Shown: in pieces, positions 51,243 through 62,221 of the stretch
How the letters are laid out: each line of letters opens with the position of its first letter
Numbering within the stretch: position 1 is the first letter of the stretch
Assembly (NCBI GenBank): GCA_035578905.1
Contig: JAQJVL010000706.1
Location: 186,001-250,000, forward strand
Direction of reading: 5' to 3'
Origin: Stictocephala bisonia
Lineage: Eukaryota > Arthropoda > Insecta > Hemiptera > Membracidae
Length of the DNA: 64,000 bases
Notes under the pieces: generated by a model
What the model saw: the letters and a program-made list of their open reading frames with translations, nothing else
Database searches by the model: none
What the model was told of the DNA's origin: nothing
Position numbers and translations under genes: made by a program

Positions 51243-53450
51243 TTAAGGGTGATTCATGAACAACCACCAGTGAATGGGTAGGACCACTGGTTCAAGAACA
51301 GGATCAGTCAGCGGTCACCCATCTAAGGAACAGCAACATCTTGAGTTTTATATTTTCCGTCTTGAAACTTTAGGTCAAAGCCAATGGCATATATTTAGGT
51401 GTTTATTCTAATAAAATTCTTATAAATTAATAATGAGTAATTATAAATTAATAAAATGTAGGACAAAAGTTATAAAATAATGATTAAAGTTTTCTTCTTT
51501 AGTTTTATACTACAGCAATAATCAAACTGGTAAAAAGCAAAGAATAATGAATACAGACACATAGATAAACAAAATTTAATGTAGCATTGCACTACTGGAC
51601 ACTACTACCTTCCACTATGTAAATCTACCGATAACTTAAAAGTTGCTTGAGCTAACATTGTCTGAGCTTCATTTGAGGCAATACCACCGAAAGTGTATGG
51701 ATGGGTAGGTGGGTCAATATCACTTTGAGTAGGTGGGTAGTATCAGCCTCACAGTGAAACTGCACTTTACAACAGTATAGACCCATCCTCTCGTATGGTG
51801 GTATAAACCCACATGCCCACCAAAACACACATGGCAGAATAAACGCACCCATAGACAACGGCAAAGAACAGTATAATGTAGGTATACTATCATATAAAAA
51901 TAATTTATATATAACTACATAACTTATAAAATAGGATCTTACTGGAACTTGAGGAGTTTCTCTTTGTACTCTTCTTGCATTTGTTTAGCCTTTTCTATAT
52001 AATATGCTTTCTTGCGTTCTGACAAGGCTTTGAACTTATCTCCAACTAACCTTGAGATTTCTGTCTGAAATGTTACAAAATCACCGCTAATTTAACTTAA
52101 CAGTATAATCATTTACAAATATGAAATAGTAAATTGTCTGAAATTTGTAGATATCATAAGTTTCATTTATAGTTGTAATTTGCCCATCACACATATCAAT
52201 CTTGCATTACCAACATTTCTGCCTCACAAATTTACATAGATAAAACATAATTTTATAAAATTTAATATGGATAAAAACAGTCACATTTAATCTTAATTAC
52301 ATGATTCCTCTTCAGTAGTAGTGAAGGGTTCATTTACAGACGTCCCAAGGCGAGTTTCATCCCAGTGGAGAGCCGAAGGCCATTTCTGATTTCTTCGGCT
52401 AGCTTCAGTTTTGGGTACCTCCACCAAGTCATGTGACCAAAATAAAGAGCTGCGATTAGCTAAAATATTTAATATGGCTGTCATATATACATTAAAATAA
52501 TTATTATTAATCTTGTATTTTAATCATACAAATTAACTGTCGTAGCAGGAATCGAATCTTTAGTACGTTAGTATGTTCATAATTACTATATCATAACGAC
52601 ATAAGTACTAATTAACAAAATATCAATACAAACAATCTATTGTAATGAATGAATGTAAACGGAGAGCGTGCAGACGTTGCCAGTGCAGGTTAGCCGGGAG
52701 GGCTTTGAATTGAGTGCGTTGTCCACGGTCGCCTGCATGCCAGCATTGCTAATTCAGTATTTCACTTTTCGGAGAACTTAGTTGAACCTCACGAGAGTTC
52801 GGATCCAGCCGTTACAGGGACTCAGCCAGCGCTATCAGTTAGTTCAACTGCAACCGTCGGCCTGTCTGGTTGCATACCTGCTACCTTCTAGACCTTCAAG
52901 TCTACCGCTGGTGTAGTGCTGCGGGTGTTACTCCTTTTAGTGGGGAGCAGGTAAGTTTGGTGATTCCGTGAGGAGTGTTTCGTCGCACCCTCAGCCCACT
53001 TCGACTGGGCAGCGGATAGCCGCGTGAGGACCAGCTAGCCGCACGGTCTCTTCCCCGAAAAGCATTGGTGCTATAGGAGTCGGCTTAGGGATACCTTTCA
53101 TAGTTTACAGTTATACTTTATAACTTTATCAAATTTAGAGTTTTGCTAATTAATAAGGAAAAACATAAGCAATTGAAGTTTGCGACAACTGTGCCACTAA
53201 TATTATTATTTAAATCTGATATGTATATAACAATTGGAGATTTCCAATGCTTTGAGTGTTTCAGAAACAAACACAACGTTTCGACAGGGAGGACTCCCCC
53301 CCCCTGCCTCAGTGGAATTGGAAGCTGGTTGGATAAGTTGAATATTTTGTCTATTTAATAACCTGCTCTATTTTGTTGAATTTTGTCATATTTTTGCATT
53401 TATTTCATGTCTCATTGAATATTTTGTCTGTTTAATAACCTGATCTATTC
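51243..53450. repeat. Tandem duplication, copy B
   Basis: Direct repeat of 48477-50690, about 97 percent alike by eye. Its left border coincides with the TTAA of the piggyBac-type terminus, whereas copy A starts at the same TTAAGGG without that element. It contains the duplicate exon 51943-52064. Confidence 0.9.
51943..52064 (-). CDS. UBTF: UBTF-like exon (copy B), duplicate
   Basis: Base-for-base identical to 49176-49297, with the same acceptor and donor. The exon is 122 nt, so splicing copy B to copy A shifts the frame and meets TAG seven codons on (CAA CAG AAA TCT CAA GGT TAG). It can therefore only replace copy A, or be skipped, or be an assembly duplicate. Confidence 0.7.
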
Positions 53451-53805
53451 TCTGTTGATTTTTTTTTTTTCATTTTGAATTTATTTTTGCATGTCATTGA
53501 GTATTTGGTCTATTTAATAACTTGCTCTGTATTTTTATGACTGATTTCATAGTTTGCATTTCTTTTGTATAATTATGTTATGGGTGATAGTTTTTTAAGA
53601 ACTTATGATTTTGAACAGTAATCTTTAGTATCTAGCATGTAGTATTAAGTCTTTTCTGATTTAGTATGGGTTAAGGAGAAAAAAAAAAAAATGTTTTAGA
53701 TGTAGGCTAAGTTAGTAAGTACACCTGAAGATGGCAGGAGTTTGTTATACCTGTCGAAACGTTGTGTTTGTTTCTTAAACACTCAAAGCATTGGAAATCT
53801 CCAAA
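53270..53805. mobile_element. Inverted pair of hammerhead-like ends with 80-bp tandem repeats between
   Basis: GAGTGTTTCAGAAACAAACA and ACAACGTTTCGACAGG at about 53255-53290 are matched inverted by CCTGTCGAAACGTTGTGTTT and TTTGTTTCTTAAACACTC at 53751-53788. The right arm carries a hammerhead-like core: CTGAAGA 53725-53731, stem GGCAGG/CCTGTC, GAAA 53756-53759. The left arm has a shortened form (CTGAGGCAGG). Between them TTTGTCT(A/G)TTTAATAAC(C/T)TG recurs about every 80 bp (53350, 53430, 53510). Copy A has the left arm at about 50495-50560. Confidence 0.5.
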
Positions 53806-53819
53806 TATTATTTACATAT

Positions 53820-54290
53820 CATGAAAAATCCAATGCTAATAAATAACTTTCAAATAACAGTATTTAAATCTCATTTTATAATTTGATTAACTTTCAACAG
53901 TTAATAACAAAAAACATAAGTAGTAGAATGTTGCTAACCCTACACCAATTACATCAATAATATTACTTTTTTATATTCCATTTTCTATTACAGTTATACT
54001 TTATAATTTTACTAACTTTTAACTATTAATAAGGAAAAACGTAAGTAGTAGACGTGTCAGTTCCACGTCAATTATATTATTTTTAATTCCATTTTATATT
54101 AATGTTATATTTTATGGTTTTACTAAATTTTAACAGTTAATATGAAAATAAAAACGTAAGTGGTAGATGTTTGTCAGTTCCATGACAATTTTATCAATTA
54201 TATTATTTTTAATTCCATTTCATATTACAGTTATACTTTATGATTTTATTAAATTTTAACTTTTAAAGAGTAATAAGAAAAAACATCAAT
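53820..54290. repeat. Tandem repeat, ~120-bp unit, about four diverged copies
   Basis: Units share TTACAGTTATACTTTAT(A/G), a (T)TAA(C/G)TTTTAAC stretch, AATAAGGAAAAACGTAAGTA and TCAGTTCCA(C/T). Copies start near 53860, 53990, 54105 and 54225. A related single unit sits in both duplication copies (50357 and 53105), so the array probably belongs to the same element. Confidence 0.65.
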
Positions 54291-54519
54291 AGTATATATA
54301 TATCAGGTTTTTTTCTGTTCGTGTGAGCTATATTCTATATTTACGAATAAAATATTACAAGTAATTTAATTACACAACCTAGAACATAGCTAGTTCTTTG
54401 TTACAGTTTGATCATCTTCAAGAAACCATGCGTAACCTTATAGAAATTATCACTTTAAGATACATTCAACGAGCCGTCCTATACAAACCTCACACCACTG
54501 GACTCAACATCTACATGAA

Positions 54520-57500
54520 ATGCAAACCCTCTCTACTCAAGAGGAGGCTGCTCTATCAGTTTCCAAGGTACCACGTTTGGATGAGCCACAACCCTCTACC
54601 AGAAGTTCAATCTTCAAAACTGTTCGCTTCTCTATCGTGTCAGCCTACAATAACTTAAAGTCGACCGTAGGAAACATTCTGGGAGGAAAATGTCTCAAGA
54701 TAGAAGAAGGTGAAACTGCCTTCAAGGGGAGGATGAAAACATATCACATAGAGAACAGACCTGCCATAAAAGGCTCCACTACAATTCTTAAAATCTCTCA
54801 ACCCTTATTTCAAGAGATTTTAGAGAGCGACATAAGCACCAACATCAAGACTAGCCTTGTATTCCTAGTGGAATATAAAAAGCCTATCAACGATAAGGAA
54901 GAGACCAAGATTATAAACTTCAAAACTAGAAATTTTACCATCGTACATATTATGGACATTGAGGAGTATTTGAAGGACGCCGAGGGTAACTTCTTACCGA
55001 AATAGATGAGTTTTACGCTAAGGGCTCGGGATGGTCTATCAACAAGATCATCTCACTGGAATTAGCCATCAATAGATATGTCCCAGTGCACGAATCTATT
55101 GATATGTACCTAACCTAACCTAACCAACATCATGCCTACCAAAGAAGATTGCCGCCAAACACGCCATAATAAACATCATGAACAATGATAACAAACGTTT
55201 CCTGTGGTCGGTACTAACTGCACTTCATCCAGTCTCATTGAAAAATAAACCAGAAAGAGTACACCACTACTTACAGTATGAACAAGATACTGAGAAATAT
55301 CACCTTCCCTGTCAGCCTCGATAATATTCAGCTATTCCAGAAGAGGACAAGTATTTCTATCAACTTCTACGCATATGACGAAAAGTTCATAGTCTATCCT
55401 CTGCGAGTAAGAAATTATCAACAGCGACTACACGTGGATCTTCTATACATCAAACTAGTGAGGCACCAACACTCACTATTGTCTAATCCATGACCCCAGT
55501 ACATTGACCAGGAGTCAGATTATGCTGAAACACAGAAAGACATGGGTCAACGCTGTCTCCAACATTACGGTCGTGAAAATCTGCTTTCATCTTATCTCGA
55601 GTACTGTAAGGAGCAAAGTCCAGTCCAGATTGATATGTCTCAGGTAGGAAGTAAAATAAAATTCAAAGAGGGTCACAAGAAAATGTGAGTTCCATTTGTC
55701 GGATATGCTGATTTTGAGTGCATGTTAGAGCCAATAGAAAAACAGCCCAAGAGCTGATCTATGGAGAAGTATCAAAAACACAATGCTATAAGTTTTTCAT
55801 ACTATATTGTGTACACCGATGGAGAATATGGACCACCTGTAAAGACGTGGTCAGGATGTGGCCAAAGTGTTTGTGGAAAAGTTTGTTCCGGGAGGCGAAG
55901 AAAACACATCACTTATACTCTTCGGCAGCAGCTAAACACATAGATATTGATATAATCACAATCATCAATTCTACAGTATGCCACATTTGTGAGAAACCAT
56001 TCACCAATCCAGAGGATTACAGAGTTAGAGTTCACGACCATCTTACAGGAAAGTTTCGAGGCATAGCACACAACAGCTGCTACCTAAAGTTTAGAAAGCC
56101 AAACTTTATTCCCATCTTTATTCACAATTTGAGCGGCTACGACATGCACTTATTCATAAAGATGTTTGGCCTGACCAACAAAACCATCAGTGTAATACCG
56201 ATTAATGAGGAGCGATATATCTCCTATACCGTTGATATTGAGGACGGAGTGAAACTCTGATTCCTCGACCCATGCCGCTTTATGGCGATGCGTCTCGATA
56301 AACTCGCCAAGACCTTCAATTCCGCCATTCGGCTAAGTATTACGCAGGTGAACAGCTTTAGTTAATGGTGAAGAAGGGAATTTATCCCTACGATTTTATT
56401 AATGCTCCCCAGAAATACCAACTTACATCGCTACCAGCACAGAAGAATTACTACAATATACTGAACAAGACTGACATCGAGAATGAAGAATACCAGCACG
56501 CAAAGAACTTATGGAACATCTTCAACATTCAAAATATGACAGAATACACTCTACTATATAATCAAACGGATGTCCTGCTCCTGGCTGATATCATCGAAAA
56601 CTTTTGGGATGTATGTCTTGAGACATATAAACTTGATCCTGCCTGGTACTTTACTGCCCCAGGCCTGGTATGGAGCGCCATGTTGAAGACTACGAAGACA
56701 AAGCTCGAACTTCTTACTAACAACGAGATGCGGCTTATGATTACCAAAGGGATAAGAGGAGGAGTGTCTCAGTGCTCGTATTGATATGCAAAAGCCAACA
56801 ACCTCTACGTGGAGGAATACGACGCGGAAAAACTGACAACTTACCTCATTTACTTCGACGCCAACAATTTAAACGTATGGGCCATAAGCCAGCTTATGCC
56901 TTACTCGGATTTCAAATGGGTTGAAGACCTGGAAAAGATCAACGTCATAGAGATAGCGGACGACGCCCCAACAGGATATATTTTGGAGGTGGATTTGGAG
57001 AAACCTCGGGAGCTGCACGATGATCACTGATTACCCTTTTGCACCAGAACAGCTCATACCTCCAGGATAAAAATATAAAAAGCTGCTGCTCACGATCTTC
57101 CATAAGGAAAAGTATTATCTCCACTATCACAACTTGAAGCAATACATTGCTCATGGGATGAGATTGAAGAAGATTCATTGAGCGATCAGCTTCTCGCAAA
57201 GCGCCTGGTTGAGATCATACATCGATCTCAATACCAACATGAGGACACTCAGGCCAAGAACGAGTTTGAGAAGTAGTTTTTCAAACTCATGAATAACTCT
57301 GTTTTCGGAAAGACCATGGAAAATATACTGAACAGAGTTGATATTTATTTTGCAACCAGGATAAACAGATGGAAAAATGGCTAGCACAACCAAATTTCAA
57401 AAGCCGCACGATATTTACAGAGCATCTAGCTTCTGTACATATGAGCAAAACCCGCATTATATTTAACAAGACAATCTACGTTGGAATGAGTATATTGGAT

Positions 57501-58140
57501 CTATCAAAGACTTTGATGTGATCAAGAAAAGCTATGGCGACAAAGCAAATCTTCAATACACCGACACCAATTCTCTCATTTATCTTATTGAAACTGAAAA
57601 TGTATAGGATGATATAAAGGGCATGATCGATTTATTCGGCACGGGCAACCATTTGGAATATAACCGATACAACATGCCTCGAATCAACAAGAATTTTATC
57701 GGTAAGTTTAAAGATGAGCCAAACGGACGCATTATGTTTGAGCATGTGGGGTTGCGCTCTAAGATGTATGCCAACAGATCGGAGGTAGATCCAAAGAATC
57801 CGGAAAAGAAAGGCATAGCAAAGAAAGGCAAGGGAGTAAAAAAGGATGTAATCGATTAAGACATCAATTTCGAAGACTACACAGAGTACCTCAAGATATT
57901 TACTCAATTATACAGTTCAGTGGATGTTACTATGAGATTGAACCAAAAGAACAAGTACGAAGATTCTGAGATTCACCGACTGATAAACATAATATGAAGT
58001 TATAAGCACGATCTTTATAGTGTGGAGCAGGCCAAAATCGCTCTGTCGGCTGTGGACAGCGGAATTTGGAATCTTGGACGGCGGAATCAAGACCATACCA
58101 TGGAATCACTGCTCTATTGATGAAGAGACAATGCGAGATC
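54520..58140 (+). pseudogene. polB: Polinton protein-primed DNA polymerase B
   Basis: Family-B polymerase replicating the element from its termini. The N-terminal region is open 54520-55005 (161 codons), then shifts frame. The exonuclease motif I YADFECML is at about 55707, a Cys/His region (CHICEKPF, then AHNSC) at 55980-56080, motif II HNLSGYDMHLFIK at 56126, and motif III YNQTDVLLLADI at 56560. Palm motif A reads YFDANNLNVWAI at 56850, motif B KLMNNSVFGKTMEN at 57280, and motif C QYTDTNSLIYLIE at 57555. The KKDVID and YKHDLYSVE tail runs to about 58140. In-frame stops or shifts occur at about 55003, 55120, 55687, 55757, 56258, 56782, 57028, 57274, 57605, 57857 and 57995. Non-functional. 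Confidence 0.9.
55105..55127 (+). repeat. Short CCTAA (TTAGG-type) repeat inside polB
   Basis: About three and a half units of CCTAA lie in a stretch where the polymerase protein similarity is interrupted. TTAGG is the usual insect telomere repeat. With so few units chance or microsatellite growth is possible. Confidence 0.5.
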
Positions 58141-58169
58141 AAGTAGCTTTGGACGCACTAATGGTGGAG

Positions 58170-59236
58170 TAAGAAGAAGGTGACAGCGAACGGGAGTACA
58201 GGAGGTAGCAAAATAGCGGACGGCTACCACTTTTTGCAACGGGGAGGGGCTGAGAAATCCCGAAAACCCAATAAATACATTGATCCCATCAAACGAGCGT
58301 TAATCTTTCACCATGAGTATACGAGAAATTATTGCCTAAGAGCTTCATACTCCAGCACGAAGAAGATTTCCCACTCGACCTGTGGAAGTCAAAGGAATAA
58401 ACGATCTGTATCAGGTTGACTTGGTGAAGATGATTCCATACTCCAAATTTAACAAAGGCTATAAGTATGTTTTGACAATAATCAACTGTTTTACCAAGTA
58501 CGCTTACGCAATACCTTTGAAGGACAAGTCTGGACAGGAAATTATTAAGGCCAATTATGGAAGGATTTTGGATAACAACCCGATGAATCATCTACAAGCA
58601 GACATGGGCAAGGAGTTTTACAATGCTGGATTTGCAAAGCTAATGAAAAAAACACAACATTAATCACTATTCCATGTTCAGTGAGAAGAAGTGTGATAGT
58701 TGAAAGATTTAATCGCAACCTCAAGTCTCTAATGTGGAGAAAATTACAGAGTCAACTACCAATGGGTAAAGATATTGCCTGACCTGATAGAAGAGTACAA
58801 CATGAGGAAACATGGAACAATTGGCATGACACCTATCGAAGCGAGCAAAAAGAAGAACGAAGATGTTGTAAGAGCTAACATTAATACAAACAGACAAAAA
58901 TATAAAAAGGAAAAGGTCAAGTTCAAAGTAGGTGACAAAGTAAGGCTAAGCAAGTGTAATAAGTTGTTTGATAAAGGATACCTACCCAACTGGACAAATG
59001 AAATCTTTACTATACACTCAGTGCTGCCTACTATTCCACCAACATATAACCTAAAGGATTAACCGTAACGACGTGCTTCAGGATGTATTTATGGAAAGGA
59101 ACTTAGAAAAGCTAAACATGGAGACATATACTTGGTGGAGAAGGTGTTAAGGAATAAGGGTGACAGTGTGCTAATTAAATGGCTCGGCTTTGATGGCACT
59201 CACAATGCATGGATAAATAAAAAGGAACTTGTGTAA
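58170..59236 (+). pseudogene. Polinton integrase (retroviral-type) with chromodomain
   Basis: Catalytic core: first Asp in DLYQVDLVKMI (58400-58435), second Asp in LQADMGKEFYNAG (about 58590), both in the frame 58382-58663. The third residue, Glu in VERFNRNLKSLMW (58700-58738), is in another frame. 58775-59062 continues with HGTIGMTPIEAS and a basic KFKVGDKVRLSK SH3-like fold. A third block (59125-59236) is a chromodomain, YLVEKVLRNK then VLIKWLGFDGTHNAWI. At least three frame breaks. The integrase inserts the element, and the chromodomain may steer it to methylated histones (known for related chromointegrases). Confidence 0.85.
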
Positions 59237-59261
59237 ACTACTTTGGGTCAAGACATCAAGA

Positions 59262-59890
59262 TGAAGAGATCAAAATTACCAATAGTGAACTTGGACATAT
59301 GTTAAGCGTATATGAAGGAAAAGAACAAACACAGTGAGCTGGTGCTAAACCATGTTCGATGTCTCATGTGTGGACCTTCAAATTTGGGCAAGACTAATAT
59401 AATGTTAAACTTGCTGTTTAATCCAAATGGATTAAAGTTTGAAAATGTCTATGTGTTTTCAAAGTCATTGTACCAGCGTATATGTTGCTAAAAATTGTAT
59501 TATCATCGAGTCCGGGCATAGGATACTTTACTTTCACAGATAATGACGAGGTTGTTCATCCGAATGAAGTGAAGGAGAATTAGTATTTAATGATGTGGCA
59601 TATGAGAAACAATTGACAATATTAGAAACTACTTTACCATGGGACGTCAAAGGAACGTTGATATATTTTACCTGTGTCAAACGTATAGCAGGATACCGAA
59701 ACAGCTGGTCAGAGACAATGCAAACTTTATTATTATGTTCCAAGCAAGACAAGAAAAATCTGAAACACATTTATGAAGATCATGTAAACACTGACATGAT
59801 ATACACCAATATCAAGGACTTGTGCTTAAGAGCTTGGAAAGGTGGTGGCAATAGTTTTTTAGTGGTAGATAAGGAACGTGACATGAATTA
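59262..59890 (+). pseudogene. Polinton FtsK/HerA-type genome-packaging ATPase
   Basis: Walker A GPSNLGKTNIMLNLL at about 59382-59425 and a Walker B-like FNDVAYEKQ near 59590. The 59595-59891 frame holds the C-terminal part, including KGTLIYFTCVKR and a Gly-rich GGGNSFLVVD end. A stop after LDIC near 59300 and shifts near 59480 and 59580 inactivate it. Packs DNA into capsids in related elements. Confidence 0.75.
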
Positions 59891-59949
59891 AGGAAGATAT
59901 TGTATTGGGTTTAATATTTTTATAAAAGTTTAAGTAAATACACGAAACA

Positions 59950-60115
59950 AATGGAATTTTAAAACATGAAAATGTAAAACCAGAAAACCTCAAAAACCTG
60001 GAAATATGAAAAATCTGATAACCTGAAAACACTAAAACCTGGAAACCCAAAAACCTATCAAACAAAAAACCTGAAAACCCAAAAACTGGAAAACCCTGAA
60101 ATACTTGGAACATAA
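59950..60115 (+). repeat. Purine-rich imperfect repeat, AAAACCTGAAAA-like
   Basis: About a dozen irregular units of AAAACCTG(G/A)AAA lie between the ATPase and the next Polinton gene, almost free of T apart from the CCTG positions. No protein meaning is seen; it looks like a short-tract expansion. Confidence 0.6.
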
Positions 60116-60148
60116 AATAGTAAAATAAGTTATAAATTTCAGTAGTCA

Positions 60149-60877
60149 AGATGGCGTCAAAGGATGCAAAAAATTAAAAGGATACAAGATAACGTAAGCG
60201 AAAGCTTCGTGAAATCAAGAGCAGTTCTCTGTAAACTCAGAGGTCTTTGGAAGTTCAGTATAAACCACTTCTTGAACCACTAAAAAATCTAACGGATAAA
60301 GTAGTAGATGTAAAGAATGAGATAAAAGAAGAACTAAAAGAGGAGCAGTTTGACCAGGCTGAAGAAAACACCCCCTTTAGTGAGGATGAGCAATACTTTG
60401 AACCTGAAGATTTGTTTAGAAGTTAGTCTCTTGCACCACCAGAGATTGATATGTTTATTCGATCAAACAAAATCGTGGATCTGTTTAGCAACTATCTTCA
60501 GTTTGTACAGATAGACGAAGGAGGAAGCAGCCTTTACATATGGTATTCACTATGATGGTGAAGACTGGGAAATGGGATCGACTCCTGTTAGTTTTACTAA
60601 TAACAATATAAATATAAAGGGAATGCAATACAAAGGGACACCTGGACTGTTTGAGTTGATATTTAAAAAACATCCAGAAAGCATATTCAATGAGAAAGAT
60701 TTGAAAGCATACAAGGAAATGTTGGAAGCTACTAGTGTACACAAGCGTGAAGATGGTACCAGAATTAAATCAAATAGAGGTTACAAGTACATGAATATAA
60801 TATCAAACATGTTTCTGCCGAAAAAGAAAAAAACAGCCCCTCGAGTTTATAAAATCTCCTCATATATAGAGATCTAG
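60149..60877 (+). pseudogene. Conserved Polinton protein of unknown function
   Basis: Starts near ATG 60151 (MASKDAKN), soon stopped. A lysine-rich coiled segment (VVDVKNEIKEELKEEQFDQA) follows, then an acidic DEQYFEPEDLF. After a shift the open frame 60572-60877 reads SPVSFT-like N-terminal residues, GMQYKGTPGLFELIFKKHP, and ends with a basic FLPKKKKTAPRVY. I recognise it only as a protein recurrent in insect Polintons; its role is not known to me. Confidence 0.55.
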
Positions 60878-60934
60878 TCAACAAATGACACCTTTTAACG
60901 ATAACAAGAAACAAAAGTCGGAGAAGGATTTTTA

Positions 60935-61075
60935 ATGGAGATTGAGAGATCTAAAATTAAGTACAAATATTGGGACGATCCAAATAAACTAGTTGACCGC
61001 TTACGTTTGTTGATTGTATCAAAGGAGACAGGAAATACGGGTCACATTAACGAGATAATTGCTATTTTAAAATAG
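60935..61075 (+). CDS. Small conserved Polinton ORF, 46 aa
   Basis: ATG 60935 to TAG 61073-61075. The product includes KYKYWDDPNKLVDRLRLLI and TGNTGHINEIIAILK, helical and charged. Further related residues (KEAHII) follow the stop, so the original frame was probably a little longer. It follows the previous ORF closely and precedes the fibre-like gene. Function unknown. Confidence 0.45.
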   Translation: MEIERSKIKYKYWDDPNKLVDRLRLLIVSKETGNTGHINEIIAILK

Positions 61076-61134
61076 CTCAAGGAAGCACATATTATAAATG
61101 ACTTTGTCAATTTTAAATTGTTATCAGTTTCAAT

Positions 61135-62164
61135 ATGTCTATCGACAAGTTTGGACATAAGTTGGGTACTGAAAAGAATAGTGTAGGAGCTAAGGGGCCA
61201 CCAGGTGAGGGATTCACCTTGACATTGGTGGACAGACGTTAACTAGAGTTGGTGAATTGAAAGTAGATGACGATGCCATAAACTACAAGACTATAAGTGA
61301 AACGTGTTTGAGAATAGGACAAAAGAGAAAGTACGATGCATCATCTAGAGGGATAACTGGTGTGGCTGAACCCACATAAGGTAGCGATGTAGTAACATTA
61401 AGTTACTTAAAATACCACACCCCACTAGCATTATCAAGAAGTTATTCATTTGGAGAGAAGACAATTACAGATATTGCTGGTGTAAACTTGAAAACCCTCA
61501 GGGCTAGCACCCAAAAGAAATAGAAAATCGGGAGGGATGGGAAATTAGCTGAGGATAAAAACAAGCCTCACGAGACTGTATATTCTGTAGCTCAAGCAAG
61601 AATAATCGATGTAGGTTGGCCAAGATACGAAGGCGATGCAGTTAACTTAAAGTATTTCACATCAAACGTATCTTCAAAAACACCTAATGCTTGGTATTTT
61701 GAAGATAAAAGACTGGTTGCTGTTGGTAACTCTGTCAAAGATACTGATGCCTCAGACAAACGTTGTGTTGAAATAGTAAAGGCAGATTTGCGAAAGGATG
61801 TTGAAAGAGTTAAAGAGCAAGCAGAGACAGCTAAAATTGACGTGGAAGGCTTACAAGCTTTCCATTAATTTACAAGCAAATGCTTTCTAAATTGATAACA
61901 TCGATCTCAATTTTAATGCTAATTTTAAACAGATTATGAATTTGGATAAGGTTGCATCAAATGTTGATGCTGTTAGTTTTGACTTTCTTAAGATCAAGCT
62001 TGAAGGAGTAATTAATTCTTTATTTGCAATAGATTCAAGTGGATGACGTACAAATAGACATAATAAAAGATATACATCCACAGATAAATTTAGGTGCTGA
62101 TGGGAAAGTTGATTTTGAACTATATCAAACTAATGGAATAGGTAGATCATATACTTATGGATGA
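61135..62164 (+). pseudogene. Polinton fibre/tail-like protein with GPPG start
   Basis: ATG 61135: MSIDKFGHKLG, then GAKGPPGEGFTLTLVD, collagen-like GPPG followed by a repeat module. Further modules in changing frames include GVAEPT-GSDVVTLSYLKY (61360-61420) and DVGWPRYEGDAVNLKYFTS (61610-61670). A coiled region VKEQAETAKIDVEGLQAF follows (61810-61862). The G-P-xxxDAVxxxY module is like phage tail-fibre stalks. Many stops. Probably the attachment fibre of a virion-like form (inference). Confidence 0.6.
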
Positions 62165-62221
62165 ACTCGAATAGATCAGTCGAGTTCCAGATGCCAAAGT
62201 ATAAATAAACATGTATAAGGG

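Noticed and set aside
53820..54400. Left terminal inverted repeat of the Polinton
   Set aside because: The region is a tandem array shared with the duplication; the partner end is outside the window, so no terminal repeat can be demonstrated.
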